This document shows positions 10,383 to 21,439 of a stretch of 43,698 nt of DNA, piece after piece; within the stretch, counting starts at the first letter, position 1, and each line of letters starts with the position of its first letter. Under the pieces are notes generated by a model, which saw nothing but the letters and a program-made list of their open reading frames with translations, did no database searches and was not told the origin of the DNA. The DNA comes from Calycina herbarum (lineage: Eukaryota; Ascomycota; Leotiomycetes; Helotiales; Pezizellaceae), in contig LLEY01000300.1 of NCBI GenBank assembly GCA_001414485.1, positions 1 through 43,698 on the forward strand, in the 5' to 3' direction. A program made the position numbers and the translations under genes.

Positions 10383-11586
10383 GACTAGATAGTATGTTTG
10401 TATTTTGGTTGAGGTATTTGTCGAAGTGGTATTGATTTAACTATAGCGGTTGTGGTGGTTGACAATGAGATACCTGGTAGTTTGAGGGCCAGCAGTACTG
10501 GAAATAAAAGCCAGCAGCCACCACCAGGGTCTGTCCAAAATCTGGTCACCCTCCATTGGTTGGTGAATCCCGAGGCAGCTCTCACCACAGAATTTGACCA
10601 GGGTTTGACCAAAATCTGGTGAGGGGCCGCACGGCTTAAAGGCTCTAAGCCTACAAGTAGAATGTTGGAAATGGTGTGGGAGTTTTTGAAAGTGCAGCTA
10701 GGGTACGGCCATATGCCGGCGATGTCATTGGTTGGTGAGAACACGAGAGACAGTCAACGAGGCTGTATGGCGGTTGTGCATTTGATGGCTTCTAAATGGC
10801 TAGGGTTTGTCCAAAAACTGGCGACATTATCATATGCTGGCCAAATCAGCCTCCTCAAGTAAATAGATGACGGAGATCTTGGGTATCGCTATGTAAGTTG
10901 TATAAGTTTCTTTTCTCCCTGCGGCCCTTTCCATTTCCATACTACACTTGCAAATCCAAATACCCACTCGTACACAATGTTGTCTGCCGAAGCATTAATG
11001 CTCTAATCACATTGTTTATAATGTGTGCACCAGCTGTGCTGTACCTCTCAAGGCTGATACGTCGGCGATACCAACAACCAGAACCCCAAGGTAAAACAGC
11101 TTCGTCCCACATATTTCAGCAGCCCAGTAACAAGTCCTAGTTGCAGAACTTGAATCCGGAATTGAAATCCCACATAATCAAACTCGTTCCGTTTTCTGCG
11201 CAATATGCCCACAACAATTTTGTCGACACATCCCGCACACCGAAATCCACAATACCTATCACGAGGTACGCATTACAGTGTATACCTTTAGCATCACACA
11301 ATATTTGGAGCTTCGAAGCTTCAAACCTTTACCCAACTCCGTCGCCGTGGCAGCACACCCTCGGATTATGACGAATGGTATAAAACTTTGCTAATTAGTT
11401 ACAGCTTCCTGCTTAACAAAGGGAGACGGATGCGAGGCCACTATAAGAACGGAAAATATTTTGAGGTGAAAAACCAGGGGTAGGAAACTGGGAGCATTCG
11501 TATACTGTGCCTCCACTGGGTTGGGCGAGGTTTGAAAGGGGAGAAAAAACATTTCAGGGGTTTACTATATAATGGTTGGAGTTGGA
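10383..11586. other. intergenic with short repeats
   Basis: This is the 5' side of the Clr5-ankyrin gene. Apart from the repeats at 10524-10824 I find no coding signal; open frames here are short, lack start context and resemble no family. Bases 11375-11586 lead into the inverted-repeat element. Confidence 0.4.
10524..10824. repeat. three direct copies of a 26-bp motif
   Basis: Copies at 10524-10549, 10598-10623 and about 10799-10824 share AGGGTYTGWCCAAAAWCTGG. The first two differ at only a few positions and are 74 bp apart; the third is weaker. They could be the remains of a transposon end or a cluster of protein-binding sites upstream of the Clr5-ankyrin gene. Confidence 0.6.
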
Positions 11587-12157
11587 GTAAGAGTTTCGTG
11601 CGTTACTCTCCGGCACTTTTTTACCTAAGTGGCATTACACTATAACTACGCTATTTTAGCTTCCGCTGCTTATAATAATAAAAGGTAAGGTAATTATTTA
11701 GTAATCTAATATATAGTTAAACTACTCTTATACATAATTTCGTCATCTAATCTATTAGTAAGTTAGTAAGACAGATATTTATTATCCCCTAGTTTTATCT
11801 ACTTTATTACTATTATATATCCTCTCTAGTACTTAAACAGTATCTAAACTTAGACTTTTACTTTTTATCTATCTCTAATCTAATAAATAGAATCTAGGTA
11901 TTAAACTCTCGAATAACTCTATAATAATAATAAGCTTTCTTTTTAGCAAAGTTAACTTGTAATTTGAAGTTTCTATAGTTCCTTGTCTGGAGTAATAAAA
12001 TGCGGATCTAGTAAAAAGAAATTTAGAAGAAAGAAAGAGTAAGGTTTATGGGTTTTAATAATGATATTTATAGTACTAAGTTAGTGCTAGCAGTGGTGTT
12101 GTTGCTAAATTAGACACCCTGTGGAAACTGCCGGAGAGTAACGCACGAAACTCTTAC
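11587..12157. mobile_element. MITE-like element with perfect 29-bp inverted ends
   Basis: Bases 11587-11615 and 12129-12157 are exact reverse complements (GTAAGAGTTTCGTGCGTTAC continuing to CTCCGGCA). The 513 bases between them are very AT-rich and carry no transposase frame, so this is a non-autonomous miniature element. Both arms contain TA one base in from the outer edge, consistent with a TA target duplication as in Tc1/mariner elements. In that case the element proper is about 11590-12154. The arms have not decayed although the interior is AT-rich, suggesting recent movement or selection on the ends. Confidence 0.8.
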
Positions 12158-12773
12158 ATCTTCTAGAAATCTCTACACATTCCCCAGATTGTTTCCTTCT
12201 CCACCTGCCAAGTATGTGCCAAATTCAGCGGACAAGGTCACAAACCTGAAAGCACACTCCCGTCAAGCGTAATTTTCAAGGTGCATGGGACCATCGGGAT
12301 TGGGGGGATCAAGACTCGATACCGGAGAGATCCTACGCCCACCCCTCGTAATTTTTGTGCAACTTCTTTGAGAAAGCAATGAAAAAGAAAAAAACATCAG
12401 CGAAACCCAAAGAACCAATTCTCATTAATCGTAACTTCGTTGAAAACTCGAAAAGTAATAACTCCTTCCGCCGAATCTCATTGACCGGTACCCAAGGTGT
12501 AAAGTACATGTATTATTAGGTTGCATGTAAACTTCCTTAAAATATCTTTCCCACAACCCCGTAACGCGCAAAATAGGAGTACTTCAAAAGGCAAAATGCA
12601 ACGATGGAAACAAGGAAGGTAAGAAGTTCAAGAGAGGCTTGAACAAGACCAAACTTCCAGCCATAATCCACGACGTGACAGACAGCTTTGAAGTCCAGAG
12701 CGGGAGATGAAATGCCATTTTTATGATTGTCGCACGACCATTTCCTGGGAGTTTGTAAGCTTATTTGAACCCT
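12158..12773. other. intergenic, no gene seen
   Basis: About 600 bases between the inverted-repeat element and the stop codon of the membrane-protein gene. No coding frame, tandem repeat or strong hairpin is evident; the right end is presumably the 3' untranslated region of the minus-strand gene. Confidence 0.4.
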
Positions 12774-13605
12774 TTATTTCTTATCATAGAGTGAATACCA
12801 GAGATCGCTTTTGAGATTGACTTGTTTCTTGAGGAAGAAGCAGGCACCCATTGAACTTGCGAATCCAATGGCACCGAGGATGGCAAATATTGCGTTGAAA
12901 GCATTCACACTTTTCCGGAACTACGTCCTACTTGTTAGCAACACTTTTCACCTTGAAAGAAGATGGATGTTACCTTGCTTGATAGATAAGACAAAGTCAA
13001 GATCGTAATGCTAAGGGCCAGGTTCATAGCTGCGATGCCAGTGAATACCCGACATGGATAATCGGTGATGCCTAGAGGTGGTACTGGTACTGTAGCGAGT
13101 GGGTTTCCCGACACCTTTTTGGCTTGATCGTATTTGATGACCGCCGCAAGAATGAGCGAGAAGCTTATTATCATGATCATTATCGCGAGGACTCGGATGT
13201 AGATTCGACTGTCGCGGAGGAATATCAAGACTGAGATTTTTCTCTTGCCAAGTTTCCGTGAACCATCTTCGTTGTCCTTTCCCTTCTCGCTTGCATCTTC
13301 GGGTTCGAAAGGGACCTCGACGGTGTCTTGATGCTTCTCGTTCGTATGAGCAGGTGTCGCAGGTGCCGCGGGGGCTTGTGTTTGGGGGTTAGGTGTTGAA
13401 TGATTATATGATATCTGTCGACCGTAGGCCAACGGTATGGGTACCGGCTCCGGTTCTAAAGGCGAGACTGGCGAGACTGGCGAGACAAGTGCATCTTCTG
13501 AACAAAATTTAGTTTCTGAACTTTCAAGTAGGGCCATTTGAGGCTTTGCGTATCCGCAAGAGGGCTCTTACCAGCGTGATTCGACATTGTGACGTGATTT
13601 GACAT
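12774..13605 (-). CDS. small fungal membrane protein, three exons
   Basis: Function unknown. Exons 13605-13572, 13497-12974 and 12920-12774 are joined by removing 74-nt (GTAAGA...TTCAG) and 53-nt (GTAACA, branch GCTAAC, ACGTAG) introns; all phases agree, giving 234 residues. The first 80-90 residues are Pro/Ser/Glu-rich and cytosolic-looking, with a triple SPV repeat. Hydrophobic segments follow: VLAIMIMIISFSLILAAVI, FTGIAAMNLALSITILTLSYL and, in the last exon, AIFAILGAIGFASSMGACFF. The C terminus is basic and short. The start ATG at 13605 is followed by a second in-frame ATG six codons later. I do not recognise a named family; the pattern resembles fungal MARVEL-like or tetraspan proteins. 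Confidence 0.7.
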
Positions 13606-14469
13606 TATGGAAAATAGCGACGTAGGAAAAAGTAATTAGTTTCTTAAATAGAGAGTCATAGATCAAGAAGAGAACAGTGAATCAAACTCGACTCCCAGCC
13701 CCATGCTTCAGTAACGAAGCTTCGGCCTCTGCCTGTGGGGAGGCCAGGTTATGTACCTCCAGCTCTATCTCTTAAAGAAAGCCATGTCTTGTTCCTTCCT
13801 CACCGTAAGGCTAGCTGAAATTAGGCCGCATTAGAGTGTGGCTTTGGCTGCAGCACCACCATCACATAACTATTTGGGTAAAAACAACTTTCAGGTGACA
13901 GCAATCCAACAGCGCTTACTTTTGCCGCAAGTCTGCTGTGCCATCAACTCGATAACTTGAAGCCGATTGGATTAGTGTGGTTGAATTAGCTAAGTCGATG
14001 TTCTGCAGAAGGAAGCGGGCTGGTTGAAGATCCGGAGATGACAAATCGAGGTGAAGGTTGTTGACATGAGTGGATGCTGTCACCTGTGAGAAACAAGAAT
14101 AGAAACAACCTGGAAGTGGCGGAGTGAGCGAGGCCCGCCCCGCTTACGGCCTCTAAGTGGCCAGTGCGAACAAATGCTGACCACTAGGAAGAAAGCGACT
14201 CTCTATCTTCGGCCGACAACATATGCATCACCACCAACCCCTCACGGATCGAGTTCTATCCTAAGACTTTGAGTAACCTCCTTTTGCTGCAATAGAGCAA
14301 CTCCGCCTCTTCAATCTTGAGTTTCGTTGTTGGGGAATTCGGTAGCGCAGAACCGTTACCATAGCTTCGCGGGAAGCAGCAGGGTTTATTGCACGTCTAG
14401 AACCCTGGCGTTCCTCGATTTGAAGGTGTTGAGCAACTTGAGGTCTCACAGACCTTGGTCGAGACTATC
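13606..14469. other. divergent intergenic region
   Basis: This lies between the start of the minus-strand membrane protein and the start of the plus-strand GNAT-amidase gene, so it should hold both promoters. I see no TATA-like box I would defend and no open frame of note. Confidence 0.4.
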
Positions 14470-16959
14470 ATGGTCCTCCAGATTTCTGATGCCACTCCGT
14501 CAGACGTTGAACAAATTGCGTCTCTTCATCTCATTTCGTTCGACTCTAACCCTCTCCTCCACGTGCAATTTCCGACTCCGGAGAGTCTCACCTCACTGCG
14601 TTCAATTCTAAGCCATGATATGAAGCGGACCATTCAGCACACAGCAAATTCCAAAAAGAAAATTTTGGTGGTGAGAGATTCCAATACCAAGGATCAAATC
14701 ATAAGCTTTGCAAAATGGGATTTGCCCATTTCGCCTGGCTTGCAACAAGAACTTCATCCTGGAGCTCAATGGCATCAGGATGTACGACAGGAATATCTTG
14801 ATACGTATCATGATTTGGCTGAGGCTGCCAAACAACGTGTCATTGGTGATACGCCTTGCTATCGTGAGGCTCCTCCTTTTGTTATGTTTCCCCACCAAAA
14901 CTCCGTGTCTCTGCCGGTTGCCGGTGTTCACAAAAAGGGGCACTCACTTATGAACATGCATAGGACTTACTTTCGTTGGCACGCATCCGTCCTTCCGAGG
15001 TCAGGGAGCAGCGACCCTGTTGACTGAATGGGGATTATCAAGAGCGAAAAAGGAGAACATTCAGGTATATCTTGAGAGCACTCTTACTGCGTCCTCGTTG
15101 TACCGAAAACTGGGTTTCGTTGCTCAAGATGGCCTAGCCATGCCTCTGCCCAAGACAGAAAACAATATTCAGGAAACCCACTACGAAGAGATATGTATGT
15201 TACGCACTTGGGAAGACTCCGATATGGGAATGGACCGTTGGGATTCAAGTCTCAATATTTCAAGCCTCCAGTTGGATTACGAAGCCGGGATCAAACCCCA
15301 ACGAGTTGTTGAAGCGGTCTATGAGCGTATTGATGCATATAGAGATACACAACCTTCTGTTTGGCTCCACCTCCAACCGCTTGGGGAATCTATGAGGGCT
15401 GCAAATGAACTTCTTACTCGATGGCCAGATCCTGGAAATCGACCGAAATTATGGGGAGTCCCATTCAGTGTCAAAGACAGTATTGATGTTGCTGGAATAC
15501 CGACCACCAATGGTTGCCCAGTACTGACGAAAACCCCGAAAATGTCTGCTCCAATCTTCCAACAATGCATTGATGCAGGCGGTCTCTTTATAGGCAAAAC
15601 TGTAAGTAAAAAGACTCTTGCCACTTGTACTTCCCTCGCGATGGACATAAGAAGTGGCAGTAAATACTTCTAGTCCGTACCTGCCTACCTAGGTCTCGTT
15701 GTTCCAACTTTCTAGGGTAAATCAAGTAAGTTATCCTAAAGACTTGGAACAATCTAGGACCATTAACCCAGGTGTTTGAGACAATTAGATTTCGAAGATT
15801 TTCATCGCGAGCTTCCGAATTCCAACCCTCTGCATATGCTGAATCCCACTCCTTCTTTTCCTATAAGTACAAAAACTTACACTAACTTACCCACTAGAAT
15901 ATGGAACAACTCGCAACAGGAATGACAGGCTGTCGAAGTCCATACGGAACACTCCATTCAACGTTCAGCAAATCCCACATAGTCGGTGGATCGAGTAGCG
16001 GTAGCGCCGTGACTGTGGGTCAACAACTCGTTGGTCTCTCACTTGGAAGCGATACAGCAGGTTCGATTCGTGTTCCGGCACTGTTCAATGGAATTGTAGG
16101 GTTCAAACCAACCAAAGGCACAGTCTCCGCTCGTGGCGTATGTCCAGCTTCTCGGCATCAAGACTGTGTATCATTTCTAGCATCGACCGTTGAGGATTCG
16201 GAGACTATCTGGCAGACTTGTCGGGGCTATGATAAAGAGGATCATTTTTCCAAGCTTGTCCAGCCATCGCTTGACGTCGATGAATTTACCAGTTTCCGTT
16301 TTGGGGTCCCACCAGATACTGCTCTTGCACAGTGCAGTGATCATTACCGCCGAAAATTCGCTCAGGTGGTAGAAGTCTTGAACAATACTGAAAATGGGAC
16401 ATTCTCTTCTCTTGACTGGACTCCTTTCGCTAAAGCAAACGATCTTCTTTACAACAGTTCCTTCGTTCTGGAAAGACTTACCATATTTCCAAAGGATGAC
16501 TGGTTCGAGGAGAATAAACACCAACTCCATACAGTCACAAGACAGGTCTTCGAAGGAGCACTGGCACGGAAAAGCACCGCTATCGATGTCTTTCGAGACT
16601 TACACAAACAAGCTGAATATGTGAGAGCTGTTCAAGATATTCTCACGCTTCGAAACGACGTTCTCACAGTTATGGTGGTACCTACAACACCATTTCATCC
16701 AACCATTGAAGAGGTGAGCGAAGATCCTGTTGGGATAAATGGAAAGCTGGGAGCTTTTGCTCATTTTGCAAACGTTCTTGATCTTGTGGCTATTGCAATA
16801 CCTTGTGGAACCTATGAAGTCGCTAGCGAGGCCGAAGGGGAACGAAATGTTACGTTGCCTTTTGGTGTTACTATTTTGGCTGGCTCGGGATACGATCAAG
16901 CGTTGTTGAGATTCGCAATGAGCTTGGAGGAGTCACTTGGTGATTTGTATGATGATTAG
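14470..16959 (+). CDS. GNAT acetyltransferase fused to an allophanate-hydrolase-like amidase
   Basis: One reading frame carries two enzymes. Exons 14470-14863, 14964-15601 and 15898-16959 join across introns of 100 nt (GTGAGG...CATAG) and 296 nt (GTAAGT, branch ACTAAC, ACTAG) in correct phase, giving 697 residues. Residues 1-210 are a GNAT domain whose acetyl-CoA loop is FRGQGAATLLTEW, spanning the first splice. From about residue 220 to the end is an amidase-signature domain: Lys in PFSVKDSIDVAG (about 302), cis-Ser in GGSSSGSA (about 377) and nucleophile Ser in SDTAGSIRVPA (about 400), so the Ser-cisSer-Lys triad is complete. The sequence around EAVYERIDAY and NMEQLATGMTGCRSPYG is closest in my memory to allophanate hydrolases rather than indoleacetamide hydrolases. 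No C-terminal allophanate-hydrolase domain follows. Start: a TTG-initiated extension of five codons exists, but ATG 14470 is preferred. Both domains look active; the substrate is unknown. Confidence 0.85.
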
Positions 16960-16997
16960 TTAGGCAGTGGTGTTTGGTATTCATTGAGACTTGACAA

Positions 16998-17113
16998 TAT
17001 TCGAAAGCTCATATTACGTTTTCCAAGAAGGATATTTTCTAGAATTCTAATGGCCCAGAAAAATTTCCTCAAAATAGCTCATTCTCTCCGATGCTGGTGT
17101 ATGATCTCCCGAT
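16998..17113. repeat. dispersed repeat, copy 1
   Basis: It matches about 33588-33702: GTTTTCCAAGAAG, then CCTCAAAATAGCTCAT, then TCTCTCCGATGCTGGTGTAT and GATCTCCCGA, with substitutions and one 13-bp gap between. This copy lies directly 3' of the GNAT-amidase gene. No coding role is visible in either copy. Confidence 0.65.
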
Positions 17114-19064
17114 TAGCAGTTGGGACGACAAGGTAGATCTAAACCGGACGATTAAGGAGATAGCCGGGGATTGTCATAAGTTCCTTGAGCACGACGCTTT
17201 TCAGCCAAGTCCCCTCCCCAAGAAACACAAAAATATAACTAAGAACATTGAAAGCAATGGCCTTGAGCCAAGTCGTAGTTCCGAAAAACTCCGAGATAAC
17301 CGTGGGTTCCCAAACGGACCCTTAGGACAAAGCGCCTCCAAATTGTCCGCCTGTGAGAATCAGAGTTAATGTTCATGGACGATAATATCATGTGGTTGAT
17401 AGATGTATGGTTCGACCTTTAAACAGATATCTTAAGGAAACTACTCCAAAGCGATTTTACTCCAAGCTTCTATCACTTGGTTTACAAATCGCCTTGTCCC
17501 AACAAGGATGTGAAATTACGTGCTGGCTTTGCCCTCCCTCGCAATTATCATCGGCGAAGCCGATAGTCCGATTACTTTCGTTCCAATTGCACCAATTCAT
17601 AAAACATCTAGATAGAGAGATCTCATTTCCTTTTTGCGCCACGGTCGAGCAATTGCTCCCTTAATTGATGACATCTTTGTTTTGAATTGCCATGAATATC
17701 TCGTCGCCAATTCCGTAGCCCGATATGTGATTCTCTCTGGATCCTGCATCTATTGTCTTCTTTTCTTGGATTGAGTATTTACCAATTCTTAAGGTTAATT
17801 TCTAGACTTCTGCTTTTAAGTTGGCGGTAGTATGACATTTGCAAAGAAGAATCCTCTGGAATGTCCTAGCACGTGATAAACGTTTTGCTGCCCTCTCGCT
17901 TTTGGTTACTTATAGCCACTAGCTGCTCGTCTCCATTGCGATTCATTCTGTTCTTTTATGATTTGGACACCTGGCCTAATCGTCAGTCCCAATTCTCAGT
18001 TGGCCTCGGAAGGAAGGATTTTAAGAGGCCCTAGGACTATCCGCTTTCCCGTGTGAGAGTTATCACGTTTCTCGATGATAGGTAGAGAAAGCTCTGGGTG
18101 GGAATGGTTAAAGGATATCATAAGCGGGGTACCTCGAAACATGAGGCTCCATCACCACAAACGTGACTGCTGAAAACCTTCCTTGACTGTGAGATCGAGA
18201 TCACCCACATGAAATTGATAAATTGAGGTTATAAACATTTATAACTTGGTGTGTACAGTTTAGACTTCGTCTCTTGAAACGCAAGGAATCTGAGGGTAGA
18301 AGGATTGAATTTTGCTATCAAATTTGTTCTCTTGATTGAGGAACAAGGTACAATGGACTTGAGTTTTCTATCGAGCTGTCTCAACCTTGCTAGGCGATGG
18401 CGCCAAGGTTTTCGAACTCTGCGTCGTCTGTGGACTTCAAGCTAGTAGCAGGCTGAAATATTAGCAAGTTGTCTTGGTCTAACGTCGTGGAAACATAGAC
18501 TTACTGGGTTTGTATTGGCAAGTTGTTTTTGCTTCTCATACTCTTCTTTGTTCGCCAGAAACCCAGACACCAGACTCTGTGACATAGCCCAGTCCACATT
18601 CGCAGGTCAACATTCTACAGCTCGCACCACACTATCCAGTTTAGTCCAAGTGTTACCTGAGCTAGCTAACAGTAAACTTACCGGTCCTAGTTTGCTAGAC
18701 ATGACGAGATAGAATTCCGAGGATAATCGAACGACCAAGTGATAGTGAGGATTGGTTTGATTTCTGAGATGTATAGAGACGAGAGCAAAGCCCATTCCCC
18801 TTATACCCTCCCTTATCTCTCGGTTTCGAAAGCGAATCATAACTGTCGGATTGAGGTCTTGCATGGTTGGCTGGAAGAAACCAGAAACTTGCATCAGTAT
18901 TACTAAAAGTACCAAATCTGGCAAATCACAAGTATCCCACGACATGTGTGTAGACGCAAGCTTCAGTGACACAACATAATTACATGGTTGTATGATTGGT
19001 TTCAGAAGTTTCTTATCATCATAAGCCATAAACAATCTGTAGGAGCCGCTCCCTCAGACACCTT
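17114..19064. other. intergenic, only short doubtful frames
   Basis: Nearly 2 kb without a gene I can support. Frames at 17091-17369 and 17392-17664 (plus) and 18607-19035 (minus) are 90-142 codons, show no motifs and have no clean splice partners. The last lies just downstream of the hydrolase and could be its 3' untranslated region plus chance openness. Confidence 0.4.
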
Positions 19065-21304
19065 TTAGATTCCCCAGGGCAGCGTATCTGGTGGACATAC
19101 AGTACTCGGCTCTGGCAGCGTCCCGTCTTGAAAATAGCTGCGTACATGTTCGTTGGTACATTTCGAAGGTGAAGAATACGTACAATGCTGAATAAAATTG
19201 TTAATACTCGAGGAGAGCAACGTTGAGAAAATACATACGCCTACAGAATCTTGTTGCAACACTACAGACCCAGGATAGCCCACTGACAGATCAAACGCAC
19301 TACCTATAGTTAGTAAAAAAAATTCCGAACAAAATAGCACTTACTTTCGGAGCGGTGTCGCTGGGTCAAGAGTATTGCCTATCCAGAGCATCGGATGATC
19401 CGGAACGCCTGAAATCGGGCCTGAGACGGCGTTAGTTAACAACTGAGAATACCGGGAGCCATTTGTACCTTCGTAGCGCCACTTCGGTCTTGTCTTCCAA
19501 GCCCAGCATGAAAGAGTGAACGAGACCCAGTAATCTGACATCCATTTGCTTTGATTGCGGAGAGTAGCGTAGTAGTTCGCAAAGTCCTCGTTAGATAGAA
19601 CTGACATATCTTCACCATCAGTACAGCTAATAGACACTAAAGTCTCGAGTGATGTTTCATCGTGTGGTGGACAGTCTTCGATTTGATGAGGATCTGATGA
19701 TGAACGCGGGGGACAGACTATGGCAGGGTCCCTGGTTTTGAACTCAGCGAATTTACTGCCATTGCCTGAGGAAATATCGGTTAGGAGATCTGAGAGCTGC
19801 TGAAAGAGCTTTAACGGTGTATACAAAGTATCCTTGATGACTTTCATTACGTCGCTATATGTAATGACGTCCGGTCCATGCGAGTCAGAACCTGCAACAG
19901 AAAGTGGGGTACTGTTCAGCGTCTGCAGTGTAGATTCCAGATGAGCCTGTATTTTAGCAGGCCCCTCACTCGAATAGTACGAGCAATGTTTTGGTCCAGC
20001 TTTGTAACATTGTTCAAAGAACTGATTCATGACAAGATCGGTGTCTAGAATACTTGTGGTCCAGAGCCCGTTGTACATGGCCTTTGGGTCGCATATCCCA
20101 TCAACAATTAAGCGCTTCACCCGATGAGGCTGCATTGCTGCAAAAGTCGTACCAGTAACGGAGCCATAAGAATAACCCCAGTACTGAAGCTTCTCCTGTC
20201 CTTTGTTCCACGCAGAGGCTTTGACGACCGCCTCTTTTTCCGATTTAGACAGACCCAAAGTCTTTGGGGTCAAAGCTGCCACCTCTCTCTCTCTCTCCAT
20301 TCTCCATGCTGCTCAATAATTTCAACAATATCCGCAATAGTAGGTGTAGTATTCATGAAGCACCCTAACTTCGGCGCGCCTTTGCTCGAGCAAGTGGCTG
20401 CTAGAGCCATAGCTCGAGCCCACGCTTGCTTGGTGGCAATGTCCGAGCTTCCGACAAGATCATCAAACTGGTTCTCTAAAGTCCAACGTTGACGTGCGAA
20501 AGGTTCGGAGATACATTCATATCTAGGGGTGGTATTGTTGATCCCTCTGCCGTCGAAACCTAGGATATCGTAAAATTTGTCCGTTGCAACGAAGGAGTTC
20601 TAGATAGTTTATCAGTGATGGAAATGAAATGCTCGAACGCCTGAATGGCATTTCTGTAAGAGGTGAAGCAAATAAGACTAGGGAATCACTCTTACTGAAG
20701 GATCCGATGGCGAATCAACAATCTTTTGTAGTCTTGCTCCGTCTGTGAGAATTTTCCACGCTCCAGATCCACCAGGACCTCCTATAATCGAAAGTCAGCA
20801 AGCATTGCAATAGTCCTGGCTGTGGATAGGTTACCAGGGTTGACAAGTATCATTCCGCCGTATCTGAGATCTGTCACCGGCACGACCGCAGGCAGTTTGA
20901 TGATAGCAAGAGCTGCAGTGTCGGGGTCTGATGTACTATTCCAGTCCATCGGCACCTCCAGACGCGCACACTGATACTTGCCGAAGCATGGGGAGTATAC
21001 CAATTGTTTGGACGGGTTTATCTATAACAGGTTGTTAGCCAAGGAGATATGAAAAGACTGTCGTGATGCAGACAAGCTTCCAAGGTGATACCCATCCGCT
21101 AGCTCCTCCGGTCCGATCCCTATGGCTGCCCTGTGGCAGACTTTCGTAAGCCTAGTGAAAGGACACAAGAACAGCTACTGGAAGCAGTAGCAACGAGAAT
21201 GTAGTGAGCAGCATGAGGAAGGCGTTGGAACGCTGGCAGACAAACCGCACCCGCTGAGGAGAGACAGGGGACGAGTCTTGCGGGACGAGTTGGTAGCCCA
21301 CCAT
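19065..21304 (-). pseudogene. membrane-anchored TAP-like alpha/beta hydrolase, disrupted
   Basis: Six exons join with correct phases: 21304-21092, 21021-20835, 20781-20696, 20599-19345, 19299-19239 and 19187-19065 (introns of 70, 53, 96, 45 and 51 nt). The undamaged protein would be about 640 residues. It has an N-terminal hydrophobic anchor (FLMLLTTFSLLLLPVAVLVS), an oxyanion loop VNPGGPGGSGA, the nucleophile elbow GYSYG (Ser about 305), Asp in IGNTLDPATPLRN, a TAP-like C-terminal domain (FDLSVGYPGSVVLQQ) and His in DSVGHCT, so all catalytic residues persist. Relatives are extracellular or membrane-bound tripeptidyl-aminopeptidase-like enzymes. Two lesions break it: an in-frame TAG at 21154-21152 right after the anchor (CAG to TAG would do it) and a two-base excess in a GA run (plus-strand 20282-20298) within WRERE..VAALTP, 5' of the catalytic Ser. 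A readthrough or repeat-slippage copy could still be expressed in other strains. Confidence 0.75.
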
Positions 21305-21439
21305 CGTGGCGTCGCGCTCGTCGTAACACTTTACCTAGCGATCTGGCAATGGGAATGAGCTTAAGTGGCACTAGAAGCTTAAGTTCGTGAAGTTATTCTA
21401 GAGTGGTTGCTAGGTACATTAGAACTAGAGACTTAATTT

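Noticed and set aside
17091..17664. Two plus-strand frames of about 90 codons
   Set aside because: The first begins inside the dispersed repeat; neither shows motifs or links to a neighbouring exon.
18607..19035. 142-codon minus-strand frame after the hydrolase
   Set aside because: Not continuous with the hydrolase, which has its natural C-terminal end at 19065, and no family resemblance.
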